From Roseateles noduli (lineage in GTDB: Bacteria > Pseudomonadota > Gammaproteobacteria > Burkholderiales > Burkholderiaceae_C), in contig NIOE01000013.1 in NCBI GenBank assembly GCA_002205125.1, positions 124,001-188,000 on the forward strand: 64,000 nucleotides of DNA, in the 5' to 3' direction. Numbering within the stretch: position 1 is the first letter of the stretch; each line of letters opens with the position of its first letter. Below are positions 43,567 to 52,605 of this stretch, piece after piece. Below the pieces are notes generated by a model that was given only the letters and a program-made list of their open reading frames with translations, was not told the origin of the DNA and made no database searches. The position numbers and the translations under genes are program-made.

Positions 43567-44544
43567 ATGCTGGTTTTCATTCTCCGCCGTCTGGCGCAGG
43601 CCCTCGTCGTCATGCTGACGGTGGCCTTCATCGCCTTCATGCTGTTCCAGTACGTCGGCGACCCGGTCAACAACCTGCTCGGTCAGGACGCCACGCCCGA
43701 GCAGCGCGAGCAGCTGCGCAAGGACCTGGGGCTCGATCAAAGCTTCATCGTGCAGTTCGCGCATTTCGCCGGCAATGCGGCGCAGGGCGAGTTCGGCGTC
43801 AGTCTGAAGCAGGGCCGCAAGGTGTCCGCGCTGATCGCTGAGCGCTTCCCGGCGACGCTGGAACTGTCGGCGACGGCCGCGGTGATCGCGCTGGTGTTCG
43901 GCATCCCGCTGGGGGTCTACGCCGCGCTGCGGCGCGGCAGCTTCGGCTCGCAGCTGCTGATGACGCTGTCGCTGCTGGGGGTCGCGCTGCCTACCTTCCT
44001 CATCGGGATCCTGCTGATCCTCATCTTCGCGGTGCAACTGGCCTGGCTGCCGAGCTACGGCCGGGGCGAGGTCGTGATGCTCGGCGCCTGGAGCACCGGG
44101 CTGCTGACCGGCGACGGGCTGCGCCATCTGCTGCTGCCGGGCGTCACACTGGCGGTGTTCCAGCTGACCCTGATCATGCGCATCGTGCGCGCCGAAATGC
44201 TGGAAGTGCTGCGCGCGGACTACATCAAGTTCGCCCGCGCGCGCGGCCTGAGCGACCGAACGATCTACTTCGGTCACGCGTTGAAGAACACGCTGGTGCC
44301 GGTCATCACCATCACGGGTCTGCAGCTGGGATCGCTGATTGCCTTTGCGATCATCACCGAGACCGTGTTTCAATGGCCCGGCATGGGGTTGCTGTTCATC
44401 CAGGCGGTGCAGTTCGCCGACATTCCGGTGATGGCGGCCTACCTCTGCCTGATCTCGCTGATCTTCGTCGTGATCAACCTGGTCGTCGACCTGCTGTACT
44501 TCGCCGTCGATCCGCGCTTGCGCGTGAGCGGCGGCGCGCACTGA
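43567..44544 (+). CDS. Oligopeptide-type ABC transporter permease (DppB/OppB family)
   Basis: A 325-residue inner-membrane permease with six hydrophobic segments, starting MLVFILRRLAQALVVMLTVA. The family EAA-type loop is KFARARGLSDRTIYFGHALKNTLVP. It pairs with the second permease encoded further down. A 4-base gap-free junction links it to the M20 hydrolase gene. The substrate is inferred to be peptide or acyl-amino acid from family and neighbour. Confidence 0.93.
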   Translation: MLVFILRRLAQALVVMLTVAFIAFMLFQYVGDPVNNLLGQDATPEQREQLRKDLGLDQSFIVQFAHFAGNAAQGEFGVSLKQGRKVSALIAERFPATLELSATAAVIALVFGIPLGVYAALRRGSFGSQLLMTLSLLGVALPTFLIGILLILIFAVQLAWLPSYGRGEVVMLGAWSTGLLTGDGLRHLLLPGVTLAVFQLTLIMRIVRAEMLEVLRADYIKFARARGLSDRTIYFGHALKNTLVPVITITGLQLGSLIAFAIITETVFQWPGMGLLFIQAVQFADIPVMAAYLCLISLIFVVINLVVDLLYFAVDPRLRVSGGAH

Positions 44545-44545
44545 C

Positions 44546-45766
44546 ATGAACGTCCCAGAGCACCTGACCGCCACTGCGGCGGGCACCTACCAGCGCCTCT
44601 TCGAGGCGCGCGGTGAACTCGTCGCCTTGCGACGCGAGCTGCACACGATGCCGGAACTCGGCTTCGAGGAGCACCGCACCGCCGCGCGCATCGTGCAGGC
44701 ATTGAAGGCTTGCGGCGTCGACGAGATCCACCAGGGACTGGGCCGCACGGGCATCGTCGCGACCATTCATGGGCAGACGACGCCGGGCACGCCGCCCAGG
44801 CTCTTCGGCCTGCGCGCCGACATGGACGCGTTGCCGCTGCGCGAGCAGAACGACTTTGCCTGGCGCTCGTCGACACCGGGCCTGATGCACGCGTGCGGCC
44901 ACGACGGGCATTGCGCGATGCTGGTGGGCACGGCCCGTTATCTGGCGCAGACGAGACGCTTCGCCGGCACGGCCGTGCTGGTGTTCCAGCCCGGCGAGGA
45001 GGGCTACGGCGGCGCGCGCGAGATGATCGCCGACGGCCTGTTCGATCGATTCCCGGTCGAATCCATCTACGCCATGCACAACTGGCCGCACCTGCCGCCC
45101 GGCAAGATCGGATTGAACCGCGGTGCGATGATGGCGGCGGCGGACCGCGTGAACATCACGATCCAGGGCCGCGGCGGCCATGGCGCGCATCCTCACCTGA
45201 GCGTCGATCCGGTGCTGATCGCCGGTCACGTGATCACCGCGGTGCAGAGTCTGGTGTCGCGCAACATTGCGCCGATCGAGCAGGCGGTCGTCAGCCTGTG
45301 TTCGATGCATGCCGGCGAGCCCAGCGCCTTCAGCGTGATTCCCGAAGCCGCACAGTTGACGGGGACCGTCCGCAGCTTCAAGCCGGAGGTGCAGCAACTG
45401 CTCGAAGAGCGGATGACGCGTCTGGTCGAATCGGTCGCGTTGGGTTTCGGCGCGAGCGCCAAGGTCGACTACCAACGCCTCTATCCGGCCACGGTCAACA
45501 GCGCACGCGAAGCCGACTTCGCCGTGCGCGTCGCGCAGTCGCTGGTCGGCGCCGAGAACGTCGACGACAAGCTCGTGCCGAGCATGGGTTCCGAAGACTT
45601 CGCCTTCATGCTGCAGGCGCGGCCCGGCGCCTACCTGAGACTGGGGCAGGGCGGGCCTTGCGGTCTGCATCAGCCGCGCTACGACTTCAACGACGAGATC
45701 CTGCCGCTCGGGTCCGCGCTGTTCGCGGCGCTCGTCGAGCAGGGACTGCCGCTCGCGCCTCATTGA
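44546..45766 (+). CDS. M20 family amidohydrolase (hippuricase-like)
   Basis: A 406-residue metallo-aminoacylase/carboxypeptidase. Metal ligands and core motifs are seen in LRADMDALPLREQ, HACGHDGHCAMLVG and FQPGEEGYGGAREMI; the dimerisation lid follows at about 185-300, and MGSEDFAFML near the end. Such enzymes remove acyl groups from N-acyl amino acids. Its place between the two permease genes, one base after the first stop, suggests it processes the imported substrate in the cytoplasm. Confidence 0.93.
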   Translation: MNVPEHLTATAAGTYQRLFEARGELVALRRELHTMPELGFEEHRTAARIVQALKACGVDEIHQGLGRTGIVATIHGQTTPGTPPRLFGLRADMDALPLREQNDFAWRSSTPGLMHACGHDGHCAMLVGTARYLAQTRRFAGTAVLVFQPGEEGYGGAREMIADGLFDRFPVESIYAMHNWPHLPPGKIGLNRGAMMAAADRVNITIQGRGGHGAHPHLSVDPVLIAGHVITAVQSLVSRNIAPIEQAVVSLCSMHAGEPSAFSVIPEAAQLTGTVRSFKPEVQQLLEERMTRLVESVALGFGASAKVDYQRLYPATVNSAREADFAVRVAQSLVGAENVDDKLVPSMGSEDFAFMLQARPGAYLRLGQGGPCGLHQPRYDFNDEILPLGSALFAALVEQGLPLAPH

Positions 45767-45777
45767 GCGGGCTTGTC

Positions 45778-45822
45778 CCGCCCGCCTGCCATCCGCCCGC
45801 CCGCCATCCGCCCGCCCGCCAC
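45778..45822. repeat. Three tandem 15-bp units between M20 and permease genes
   Basis: CCGCCCGCCYGCCAY is repeated three times with single-base changes. It lies between the M20 stop and the permease ATG and would encode RPPAI units if an upstream TTG were used as the start. Confidence 0.8.
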
Positions 45823-45844
45823 CGCCCGCATTCCCGCTCCCCGA

Positions 45845-46807
45845 ATGACCGCTTCCCTTCCTCCTCCGCCGGCCTCCGGCGCGCCGACGCCGCGCCCGCC
45901 GAATGCGCTGAAGCGCTTCTTCGACGGCGACGTCTGGCACTCGTTCACCCGATCGCCGTTCGCGATGGTCGCGGCCTTCGTCGCCCTGTGCTGCCTGGTC
46001 TGCGCGCTGTTCGCGACCTGGATCGCGCCGCACGATCCGTTCGATCTCTCCGCGCTGGAGCTGATGGACTCCCGGCTGCCGCCGGCGTGGATCGAGGGCG
46101 GATCGTCGAAATACCTGCTCGGCACCGACGACCAGGGGCGCGATCTCCTGTCCGCGATCATGTACGGCGCGCGCATCTCGCTGCTGGTGGGCGTGGCCTC
46201 GGTGATCCTGTCGATGATCATCGGCGTCGGCCTGGGCTTGCTGTCGGGCTTCGTCGGCGGCAAGGTGGACGCCTTCATCATGCGCATCTGCGACGTGATG
46301 CTGTCCTTCCCGTCGATCCTGATCGCGCTGCTGATCGACGGCGTGGGTCGTGTCGTCTTCAAGGATGCGCACGAGTCGCTCGCCTTCGCAGTGCTGATCC
46401 TGGCGATCTCGCTGACCGGCTGGGTGCAGTACGCGCGCACGGTGCGCGGCTCGACGATGGTCGAGCGCAACAAGGAATACGTGCAGGCGGCGCGCGTGAT
46501 CGGCGTCCAGCCGATGGCGATCATGTGGCGCCACGTCCTGCCCAACGTCACCGGGCCGGTGCTGGTGCTGGCCACCTTGCAGGTCGCGTCGGCGATCCTG
46601 ACCGAGGCGACCTTGTCCTTCCTTGGCGTCGGCGTGCCGCCGACCAGTCCCTCGCTGGGCACCTTGATCCGCATCGGCAACGACTTCCTCTTCTCCGGGG
46701 AATGGTGGATCACCATCTGGCCCAGCACGATGCTGGTGCTGATCACGGTGTCGGTGAACATGCTCGGCGATTGGTTGCGCGATGCGCTCAATCCCCGTCT
46801 GCGCTGA
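45845..46807 (+). CDS. Oligopeptide-type ABC transporter permease (DppC/OppC family)
   Basis: A 320-residue permease from the ATG at 45845 (MTASLPPPPASGAPTPRPPN). An N-terminal OppC domain precedes the binding-protein-dependent transport core, with GTDDQGRDLLSAIMYGARIS and the EAA loop EYVQAARVIGVQPMAIMWRHVLP. The repetitive in-frame stretch upstream is not counted as coding. It forms the heterodimeric channel with the first permease. Confidence 0.92.
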   Translation: MTASLPPPPASGAPTPRPPNALKRFFDGDVWHSFTRSPFAMVAAFVALCCLVCALFATWIAPHDPFDLSALELMDSRLPPAWIEGGSSKYLLGTDDQGRDLLSAIMYGARISLLVGVASVILSMIIGVGLGLLSGFVGGKVDAFIMRICDVMLSFPSILIALLIDGVGRVVFKDAHESLAFAVLILAISLTGWVQYARTVRGSTMVERNKEYVQAARVIGVQPMAIMWRHVLPNVTGPVLVLATLQVASAILTEATLSFLGVGVPPTSPSLGTLIRIGNDFLFSGEWWITIWPSTMLVLITVSVNMLGDWLRDALNPRLR

Positions 46808-46823
46808 TTGAAGGGACGGACCC

Positions 46824-47825
46824 ATGACCGCACCCGCACCCCTGTTGCAAGTCCGGAACCTGCGCGTGGAATTTCCGACCCGGCGCGGCACGCTGCTCGC
46901 GCTGGATGACGTGTCCTTCGACATCGCCCCGGGCGAAGTGCTCGGCGTCGTCGGCGAATCCGGCGCTGGCAAGTCGCTGACCGGCGCCGCGATCATCGGC
47001 CTGCTCGAGCCGCCTGGACGCATTGCCGGCGGCGAGATCCTGCTCGACGGACGACGCATCGACAACCTGCCCGCCGACCAGATGCGCCGCGTGCGCGGCC
47101 GGCAGATCGGCGCGATCTTCCAGGATCCGCTGACCTCGCTCAATCCGCTGTACACGGTGGGCCGGCAACTGGTCGAGACCATCACGACGCACCTTGGCCT
47201 GAGCGCGAAGCAGGCCCGTGCCCGCGCGATCGAGCTGCTCGCGGCGACCGGCATTCCGGCGCCGGAGGCGCGCGTGGATCAGTATCCGCACCAGTTCTCC
47301 GGCGGCATGCGGCAGCGCGTGGTGATCGCGCTCGCGCTCGCGGCCGATCCGAAACTCATCGTCGCCGATGAGCCGACCACGGCGCTGGACGTGTCGATCC
47401 AGGCGCAGATCATCGCCCTGCTCAAGCGTGTGTGCCGGGAGCAGGGCGCGGCGGTCATGCTGGTCACGCACGACATGGGCGTGATCGCGGAAACCTGTGA
47501 TCGCGTCGCGGTGATGTATGCCGGACGCGTGGCGGAGATCGGGCCGGTGCAGGAAGTGATCCATCGTCCGGGTCATCCGTACACCTCGGGATTGATGGGC
47601 TCCATCCCCGCGATGGACGAGGACCGCGAGCGGCTGGTGCAGATCGATGGCGCGATGCCGCGGCTCACCTCGATCCCGACGGGTTGTGCCTTCCATCCGC
47701 GTTGCCCGCGGGCCTTCGATCGCTGCCATGAACAGCGGCCCGAGTTGATGAAGGCGCCCGCGACCCAGGCGGCGTGCTGGTTGCATGCCGCGGATGTCGC
47801 CGTCGTGCAGGGGGGTGTTGCATGA
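46824..47825 (+). CDS. Oligopeptide-type ABC transporter ATPase (DppD/OppD family)
   Basis: A 333-residue ATPase: Walker [13 protein letters not shown]-loop [11 protein letters not shown], signature FSGGMRQRV, Walker [14 protein letters not shown]. The C-terminal oligopeptide extension holds cysteines ([20 protein letters not shown]) typical of a Fe-S or structural motif in this subfamily. It overlaps the next ATPase gene by 4 bp. Confidence 0.95.
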   Translation: MTAPAPLLQVRNLRVEFPTRRGTLLALDDVSFDIAPGEVLGVVGESGAGKSLTGAAIIGLLEPPGRIAGGEILLDGRRIDNLPADQMRRVRGRQIGAIFQDPLTSLNPLYTVGRQLVETITTHLGLSAKQARARAIELLAATGIPAPEARVDQYPHQFSGGMRQRVVIALALAADPKLIVADEPTTALDVSIQAQIIALLKRVCREQGAAVMLVTHDMGVIAETCDRVAVMYAGRVAEIGPVQEVIHRPGHPYTSGLMGSIPAMDEDRERLVQIDGAMPRLTSIPTGCAFHPRCPRAFDRCHEQRPELMKAPATQAACWLHAADVAVVQGGVA

Positions 47826-48889
47826 CGGTGTTGAACGAGACAAGTCGAGCCGTGGATCCGGCGGGCGCGGCCGACGGTCGTGCGACGGTAGGGACGGGTG
47901 TCGCGCTCGTCGAGGTGCGCGATCTTGCGAAGACCTTCGACGTGTCGGCCCCGTGGCTCAACCGAGTGATCGAGCGCAAGTCGCGGCAGTTCGTGCATGC
48001 GGTGGACGGCGTCAGCTTCTCGATCGAGAAGGGGAAGACGCTGGCGCTGGTTGGCGAGTCGGGATGCGGCAAGAGCACCGTGGCCCGGCTGCTGGTCGGC
48101 CTGTACGCGCCGACGCACGGCGAGGTCCGTTTCGACGATGTCGACATCGCGACCACGTTGAAGGGGCCCGGTGCGTTGGCCTTGCGACGCCGGATGCAGA
48201 TGATCTTCCAGGATCCCTATGCGAGCTTGAATCCGCGCTGGAAGGTGCAGGACATCGTCGCCGAGCCTCTGCGTGAACACGGCCTGGTGCGCGACGCGCA
48301 GGCGCTGAAGCAGCGCGTGGGCGAACTTCTGCAATCGGTGGGGCTGGCGCCCGCGGACGCGGAGAAGTTCCCGCACCAGTTCTCAGGCGGCCAGCGTCAG
48401 CGCATCTCGATCGCCCGTGCGCTGGCGACCGAGCCCGAATTCCTCGTCTGCGACGAGCCGACCTCGGCGCTGGACGTGTCGGTGCAGGCGCAGGTGCTGA
48501 ACATCATGAAGGACCTGCAGCGCAAGCAGGGCCTGACCTACCTGTTCATCTCGCATAACCTCGCGGTGGTGCGGCACGTGGCCGACCAGGTCGGCGTGAT
48601 GTACCTCGGCCGGCTGGTGGAGCAGGCGGACAAGCGCGCGCTGTTCGCGACGCCGCGGCATCCGTACACGCGGATGCTGCTCGACGCGATTCCCGACATC
48701 CACATGACGGGACGCTCACGTACCCCCGTGCAGGGGGAGGTGCCCAATCCGCTGAATCCCCCGAGCGGGTGCAGCTTCCACCCCCGATGCCCCCACGCGA
48801 ACGCGCGATGCAGCGCGGAGCGGCCGCAGCTGTTGGCATTCCAGGGGATCCGCGTGGCCTGCCACGCGGTGGAGGAGGGGCGGATCTGA
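47822..48889 (+). CDS. Oligopeptide-type ABC transporter ATPase (DppF/OppF family)
   Basis: A 355-residue ATPase whose ATG overlaps the previous stop (ATGA). Walker [13 protein letters not shown], signature [12 protein letters not shown], Walker [14 protein letters not shown], and the C-terminal Cys motif [15 protein letters not shown] are intact. It completes the transporter. No substrate-binding protein gene lies in this operon, so one must be encoded elsewhere. Confidence 0.95.
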   Translation: MTVLNETSRAVDPAGAADGRATVGTGVALVEVRDLAKTFDVSAPWLNRVIERKSRQFVHAVDGVSFSIEKGKTLALVGESGCGKSTVARLLVGLYAPTHGEVRFDDVDIATTLKGPGALALRRRMQMIFQDPYASLNPRWKVQDIVAEPLREHGLVRDAQALKQRVGELLQSVGLAPADAEKFPHQFSGGQRQRISIARALATEPEFLVCDEPTSALDVSVQAQVLNIMKDLQRKQGLTYLFISHNLAVVRHVADQVGVMYLGRLVEQADKRALFATPRHPYTRMLLDAIPDIHMTGRSRTPVQGEVPNPLNPPSGCSFHPRCPHANARCSAERPQLLAFQGIRVACHAVEEGRI

Positions 48890-48944
48890 GGTCCGCCGCT
48901 TGTGGACGTCCAGTGGTCCTTGCGGGCCCGGCAGGCTCGCCGCG

Positions 48945-49163
48945 TCAGTTCACGGCGCTGGCGGCCGACGCCGGTGAGGAGGCCGTCGACGCCGAGACCG
49001 GCGCCGGATGCTTCCCCTGCGGCAGCTGCAACGGGCGCTTCTGACCGCAGGCGCTGACGGCGAGCGCAGCCGCGCACAACATCAGGATCGTCATGGCCTT
49101 GGCGGCGCGGCGGCGGGTCGGCGTGGAGGCAGCGCCTACACTTCGCGTCTTCACGTTCTTCAT
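48945..49163 (-). CDS. lptM: LptM-type small lipoprotein
   Basis: A 72-residue lipoprotein. A basic N-terminus and the signal MTILMLCAAALAVSACGQ end in a lipobox (VSAC), followed by CGQKRPLQLPQ, the signature of LptM/YifL, which helps assemble the LptD-LptE lipopolysaccharide translocon. The tail is Ser/Ala/Pro-rich. A later in-frame ATG (49094) would give a shorter signal. It is divergent from cyaY as in many proteobacteria, but the gene that usually follows (lysA or dapF) is absent; oppF ends there instead. Confidence 0.85.
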   Translation of the reverse strand: MKNVKTRSVGAASTPTRRRAAKAMTILMLCAAALAVSACGQKRPLQLPQGKHPAPVSASTASSPASAASAVN

Positions 49164-49206
49164 GGGCTCGCAGTCTAGTCCCTAGCGAGCCCGCTTCCGA
49201 CTGCCC

Positions 49207-49554
49207 ATGACGCCCACGCCACTGACCGATGCCGATTACGACGCCCGCACCGACGCCGTGCTGGCCAGCATTGAATCCGACGTCGACACATGGCTCGACG
49301 ACGACGTGGTCGATATCGACCAGCATCGCACCGGCGGCCTGCTCGAATTGGAATTCCCGGATCGCAGCAAGATCGTCGTGAACACGCAGCCGCCGTTGCA
49401 CGAACTTTGGCTCGCTTCGCGGCGCGGCGGTTATCACTTCAAGTTCGTCGACGGCCAGTGGATCGACACCAAGGACGGCGTCGCCTTCTTCGCGCGACTG
49501 TCTGAGGAGGCGTCGCATCACGCGGGCAAGGCCCTGGCGTTCTCTGCAGTCTGA
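49207..49554 (+). CDS. cyaY: Iron donor protein CyaY (frataxin)
   Basis: A 115-residue frataxin homologue. The acidic first helix (LTDADYDARTDAVLASIESD) supplies iron ligands, and strands contain GGLLELEFPDRSKIVVNTQP, LHELWLASRRGGYHF and WIDTKDGVAFFARL. CyaY modulates Fe-S cluster assembly by IscS. Divergent from lptM with 43 bp between the starts. Confidence 0.96.
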   Translation: MTPTPLTDADYDARTDAVLASIESDVDTWLDDDVVDIDQHRTGGLLELEFPDRSKIVVNTQPPLHELWLASRRGGYHFKFVDGQWIDTKDGVAFFARLSEEASHHAGKALAFSAV

Positions 49555-49574
49555 CTACTGCGTAGACCGAGCGC

Positions 49575-49681
49575 GATCGACCCAACCGGGGGACCTTTTC
49601 TCCATGTCCCTCCTTCAACTGCCTCCCGGCAGTTGAATTCCTTCCTAATACTTCCGAAAAGGTCCCCCGGTCGGGTCGATC
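49575..49681. repeat. Large nested inverted repeat between convergent cyaY and mrcA
   Basis: The outer arms, 49575-49599 and 49657-49681, are 25 bp long and pair at 24 positions (one A/C mismatch). Between them an inner perfect 10-bp hairpin TTCAACTGCC/GGCAGTTGAA (49614-49637) has a TCCC loop. The element fills the gap between two convergent stops. It could act as a two-way terminator or RNA end, or be a small non-autonomous mobile element; no T-run follows the outer stem. Confidence 0.85.
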
Positions 49682-49720
49682 CGGGAGACCTGCGCGTTCG
49701 GACGAAGGCGCAAGGGGCGT

Positions 49721-52162
49721 CTATCGTTTGAAGAGATCCAGGATGCTCTTCTTCTCTTCCTCGGAGCCCGAGGTCGGGACCTGTTCCTCGCTGCCGAGTG
49801 CCTTCACGCCACTGTTGCCGGCGAACTCGTCGTAGTACCACTCGCCATTGAAGTTGACGACACCTTCGGGCGGCTGGATCTCCTGCACCGGCGTGTTGCG
49901 CAGCGCGTACTGCATGAACTCGATCCAGACGGGCAGCGCCAGTCCGCCGCCGGTCTCGCGATCGCCCAGCTTGCGCGGCTGGTCGTAGCCGATCCACACG
50001 ACCGAGACCAGCTCCGGCTGGAAGCCCGCGAACCAGGCGTCCATCGAGTCGTTGGTCGTGCCGGTCTTGCCGTAGATGTCCGGACGCTTCAGCGTTGCCT
50101 GCGTCCGGGCCGCCGTGCCGCTGCGAGCGACCTCCTGCAGCAGGCTGTCCATCAGGTAAGCGTTGCGCGGTTCGATGGCCCGTTGTGAGTCTTCGAACTG
50201 CTTCGGTTGCTGCTGGTACAGCACGCGACCGGCATGGTCGGTGATGCGCTGGACCAACTGTGGTGCGATCCGGTAGCCGCCGTTGGCGAAGACCGAGTAC
50301 GCCTGCGCCATCTGCATCGGCGTCACCGAGCCCGCACCCAGTGCCATCGTCAGGTAAGCCGGGTGCTTGTCCGCGTCGAAGCCGAAACGCGTGATCCAGT
50401 CCTGCGCGTATTTCACGCCGACCGACTGGAGCACCCGGATCGACACCATGTTCTTGGACTTGGCCAGCGCGCGTCGCAGCGGCATCGGACCGTCGAACTG
50501 GCCGTCGTAGTTCTTGGGCTCCCAAGGCTGGCTGCCGGTGGTGGTCGCGTCGAAGAAGAGCGGTCCGTCGTTGACGATGGTGGCGCCGTTGAAGCCCTTC
50601 TCCAGTGCGGCCGAGTAGATGAACGGCTTGAAGCTGGAGCCCGGCTGCCGCCACGCCTGCGTGACGTGGTTGAACTTGTTCTTGTTGTAGTCGAAGCCTC
50701 CCACCAGTGCGCGCACGCTGCCGTCCTTCGGACTGAGCGCCACCATCGCGCCCTCGACCTCCGGGAGCTGGGTGATCGTCCACTCGTCCTTGTTGTTCCG
50801 GGTCAGCTTGATCACGCGGATCACGGCGCCGCGGCGGATGCGCGTCTTCGGGTTGCCCTTGTCGGACAGCCCCGAGGTCGCGGGTTTCAGGCCCTCGCCG
50901 GTGATGGTCACCGACTCGCCGCTCTGCAACGCCGCCACGACCTGCTTCGGGCTGGACTCCAGCACGACGGCAGCCAGCAGCTCGTCGTTGGCGGGGTGGT
51001 CGGACAACGCCTCGGCGACACGGGTGTCGAGTTCCTTCGGATCGGCCGGAAGGTCCACGTAGGCCTCGGGGCCCCGGTACACCTGGCGGCGCTCGTAATC
51101 CATGATGCCGCGGCGCAACGCGCGGTAGGCGCGTTCCTGTTCGTCGGCGTGCAGCGTCAGGTAGACATTCAGGCCACGGGTGTAGGCCTCGTCGCCGTAT
51201 TGGCTGAAGATCAGTTGCCGGGCGAGCTCGGCGACATATTCGGCGTGGCTGGCGGCCTCCTGCGGCGGCCGGATCCGCAGTTTCTCGGCCTTGGCCTGGG
51301 CATGCTGCTCGGGCGTGATGAAGCCCATTTCCAGCATCCGGTCGATGATGTATTGCTGACGCAACACTGCGCGGCGTGGATTGTTGATGGGGTTGTAAGC
51401 AGATGGTGCTTTCGGCAACCCGGCCAGCATCGCGGCCTCCGCGACCGACAAGTCCTTCAGAGGCTTGCCGAAGTAGACCTCGCTGGCCGCCGCGAAGCCG
51501 TAGGCACGGTGCCCCAGGAAGATCTGGTTCATGTAGATCTCGAGGATCTTCTCCTTGGGCAGCGCGCTCTCGATCTTCAGCGCCAGCAGGATCTCGTAGA
51601 TCTTGCGGGTGAAGGTCTTCTCGGTGGAAAGATAGAAGTTCCGCGCCACCTGCATGGTGATGGTGGAGGCGCCCTGGCTCTTGGATTCGCTGACGTTGGC
51701 CAGGCCAGCCCGGATCACGCCCAGGTAGTCCACGCCACCGTGCTGATAGAAGCGCGCGTCCTCAATGGCCAGGATGGCGTCCTGCATCAGCTTGGGGATC
51801 TCGCGGATGTCGGAGTAGCTGCGGCGCTCCTCTCCGTACTCGGCCAGCAGTTGGCCTTCGCTGGACATGACCCGCAACGGCAGCTTCGGCCGGTAATCGG
51901 TCAGCCCGCTGATGTCGGGCAGTTGGGGGTAGGCGATCGCCAGGGCCATGCCGACCAGCAGTACCACGGCGCCTATGCCCGCCAGCACCAGTCCGAAGAG
52001 CCAGCCGAGCAACCGTACGAACCAGTGCCGGCGCGGCCTGGCGTCACCCTTGGGCTTCTTGCGGGAGGAGTCGCTCTTGTCTTTCCTGGAAGCGCTGCCC
52101 TTGCCCGGATCGGACGGGGCGTCGAAGGAGGGTTCGTTGTCGGGGGAATTCTTCGAGGGCAT
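49721..52162 (-). CDS. mrcA: Penicillin-binding protein 1A
   Basis: An 813-residue bifunctional class A PBP. A basic Ser/Lys-rich cytoplasmic tail (1-47) and a transmembrane helix (about 48-78) precede the GT51 transglycosylase with catalytic Glu134 in AIEDARFYQHGGVDYLG. An OB-like domain follows, then the transpeptidase with SSFK in PGSSFKPFIY (near 506), SKN in AKSKNMV and KTGTTNDS. It polymerises and cross-links peptidoglycan. It is divergent from the pilM operon, a common arrangement in proteobacteria. Confidence 0.97.
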   Translation of the reverse strand: MPSKNSPDNEPSFDAPSDPGKGSASRKDKSDSSRKKPKGDARPRRHWFVRLLGWLFGLVLAGIGAVVLLVGMALAIAYPQLPDISGLTDYRPKLPLRVMSSEGQLLAEYGEERRSYSDIREIPKLMQDAILAIEDARFYQHGGVDYLGVIRAGLANVSESKSQGASTITMQVARNFYLSTEKTFTRKIYEILLALKIESALPKEKILEIYMNQIFLGHRAYGFAAASEVYFGKPLKDLSVAEAAMLAGLPKAPSAYNPINNPRRAVLRQQYIIDRMLEMGFITPEQHAQAKAEKLRIRPPQEAASHAEYVAELARQLIFSQYGDEAYTRGLNVYLTLHADEQERAYRALRRGIMDYERRQVYRGPEAYVDLPADPKELDTRVAEALSDHPANDELLAAVVLESSPKQVVAALQSGESVTITGEGLKPATSGLSDKGNPKTRIRRGAVIRVIKLTRNNKDEWTITQLPEVEGAMVALSPKDGSVRALVGGFDYNKNKFNHVTQAWRQPGSSFKPFIYSAALEKGFNGATIVNDGPLFFDATTTGSQPWEPKNYDGQFDGPMPLRRALAKSKNMVSIRVLQSVGVKYAQDWITRFGFDADKHPAYLTMALGAGSVTPMQMAQAYSVFANGGYRIAPQLVQRITDHAGRVLYQQQPKQFEDSQRAIEPRNAYLMDSLLQEVARSGTAARTQATLKRPDIYGKTGTTNDSMDAWFAGFQPELVSVVWIGYDQPRKLGDRETGGGLALPVWIEFMQYALRNTPVQEIQPPEGVVNFNGEWYYDEFAGNSGVKALGSEEQVPTSGSEEEKKSILDLFKR

Positions 52163-52605
52163 GGGCCGGAGTGTGCAATCTTGCGTGCCTGGCCGCGCCC
52201 TATCAGGGCCTGTACGGGTGACGATGCGGGCCGCGAGCGACGATTATAGGAACGGCCCCTCGTGGGGCTCCGCCAGTCCGATCCGCGACCCCTTGACTGT
52301 TACAAGTGCTTTGGAACTTTCGCGGACACTGCGCGGCTTGCCTTTTCTTCCACACCCGGGACACCCCTCTTGAAGGTGTTCCGGCGGGGGATTCGGCAAA
52401 GTGGAAAACAGCGCAAAACCGTTCGAAACGGGGAGTAAAAGAGCCATTTTTCGGCGCTTTACCACCCGTCCGTGGCGTGTATGTTACGCAACGCTGCGTT
52501 ACTTGCTGTGACCGCTTTGCCTTGGGGCGACAAAGGCTTTGCTGATAGCATTCAAGTAACTTATTAACAAACCGGCGCATGAGCGGCGCGTTGGGGGAAC
52601 GCATC
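52163..52605. promoter_or_regulatory. Divergent intergenic region between mrcA and pilM
   Basis: 443 bp without a convincing gene. An imperfect 20-bp palindrome GTTACGCAACGCTGCGTTAC lies at 52483-52502 and could be an operator. TTGGGG near 52524 with TAGCAT about 18 bases later is a weak promoter candidate for pilM. Local base composition is less GC-rich than in the flanking genes. Confidence 0.4.

Noticed and set aside
45773-45844. Upstream TTG start for the second permease
   Set aside because: It would encode only the RPPAI tandem repeat; the ATG at 45845 gives a normal family start.
48890-48944. lysA or dapF expected downstream of lptM
   Set aside because: Only 55 bp separate lptM from the convergent oppF; no such gene is present.
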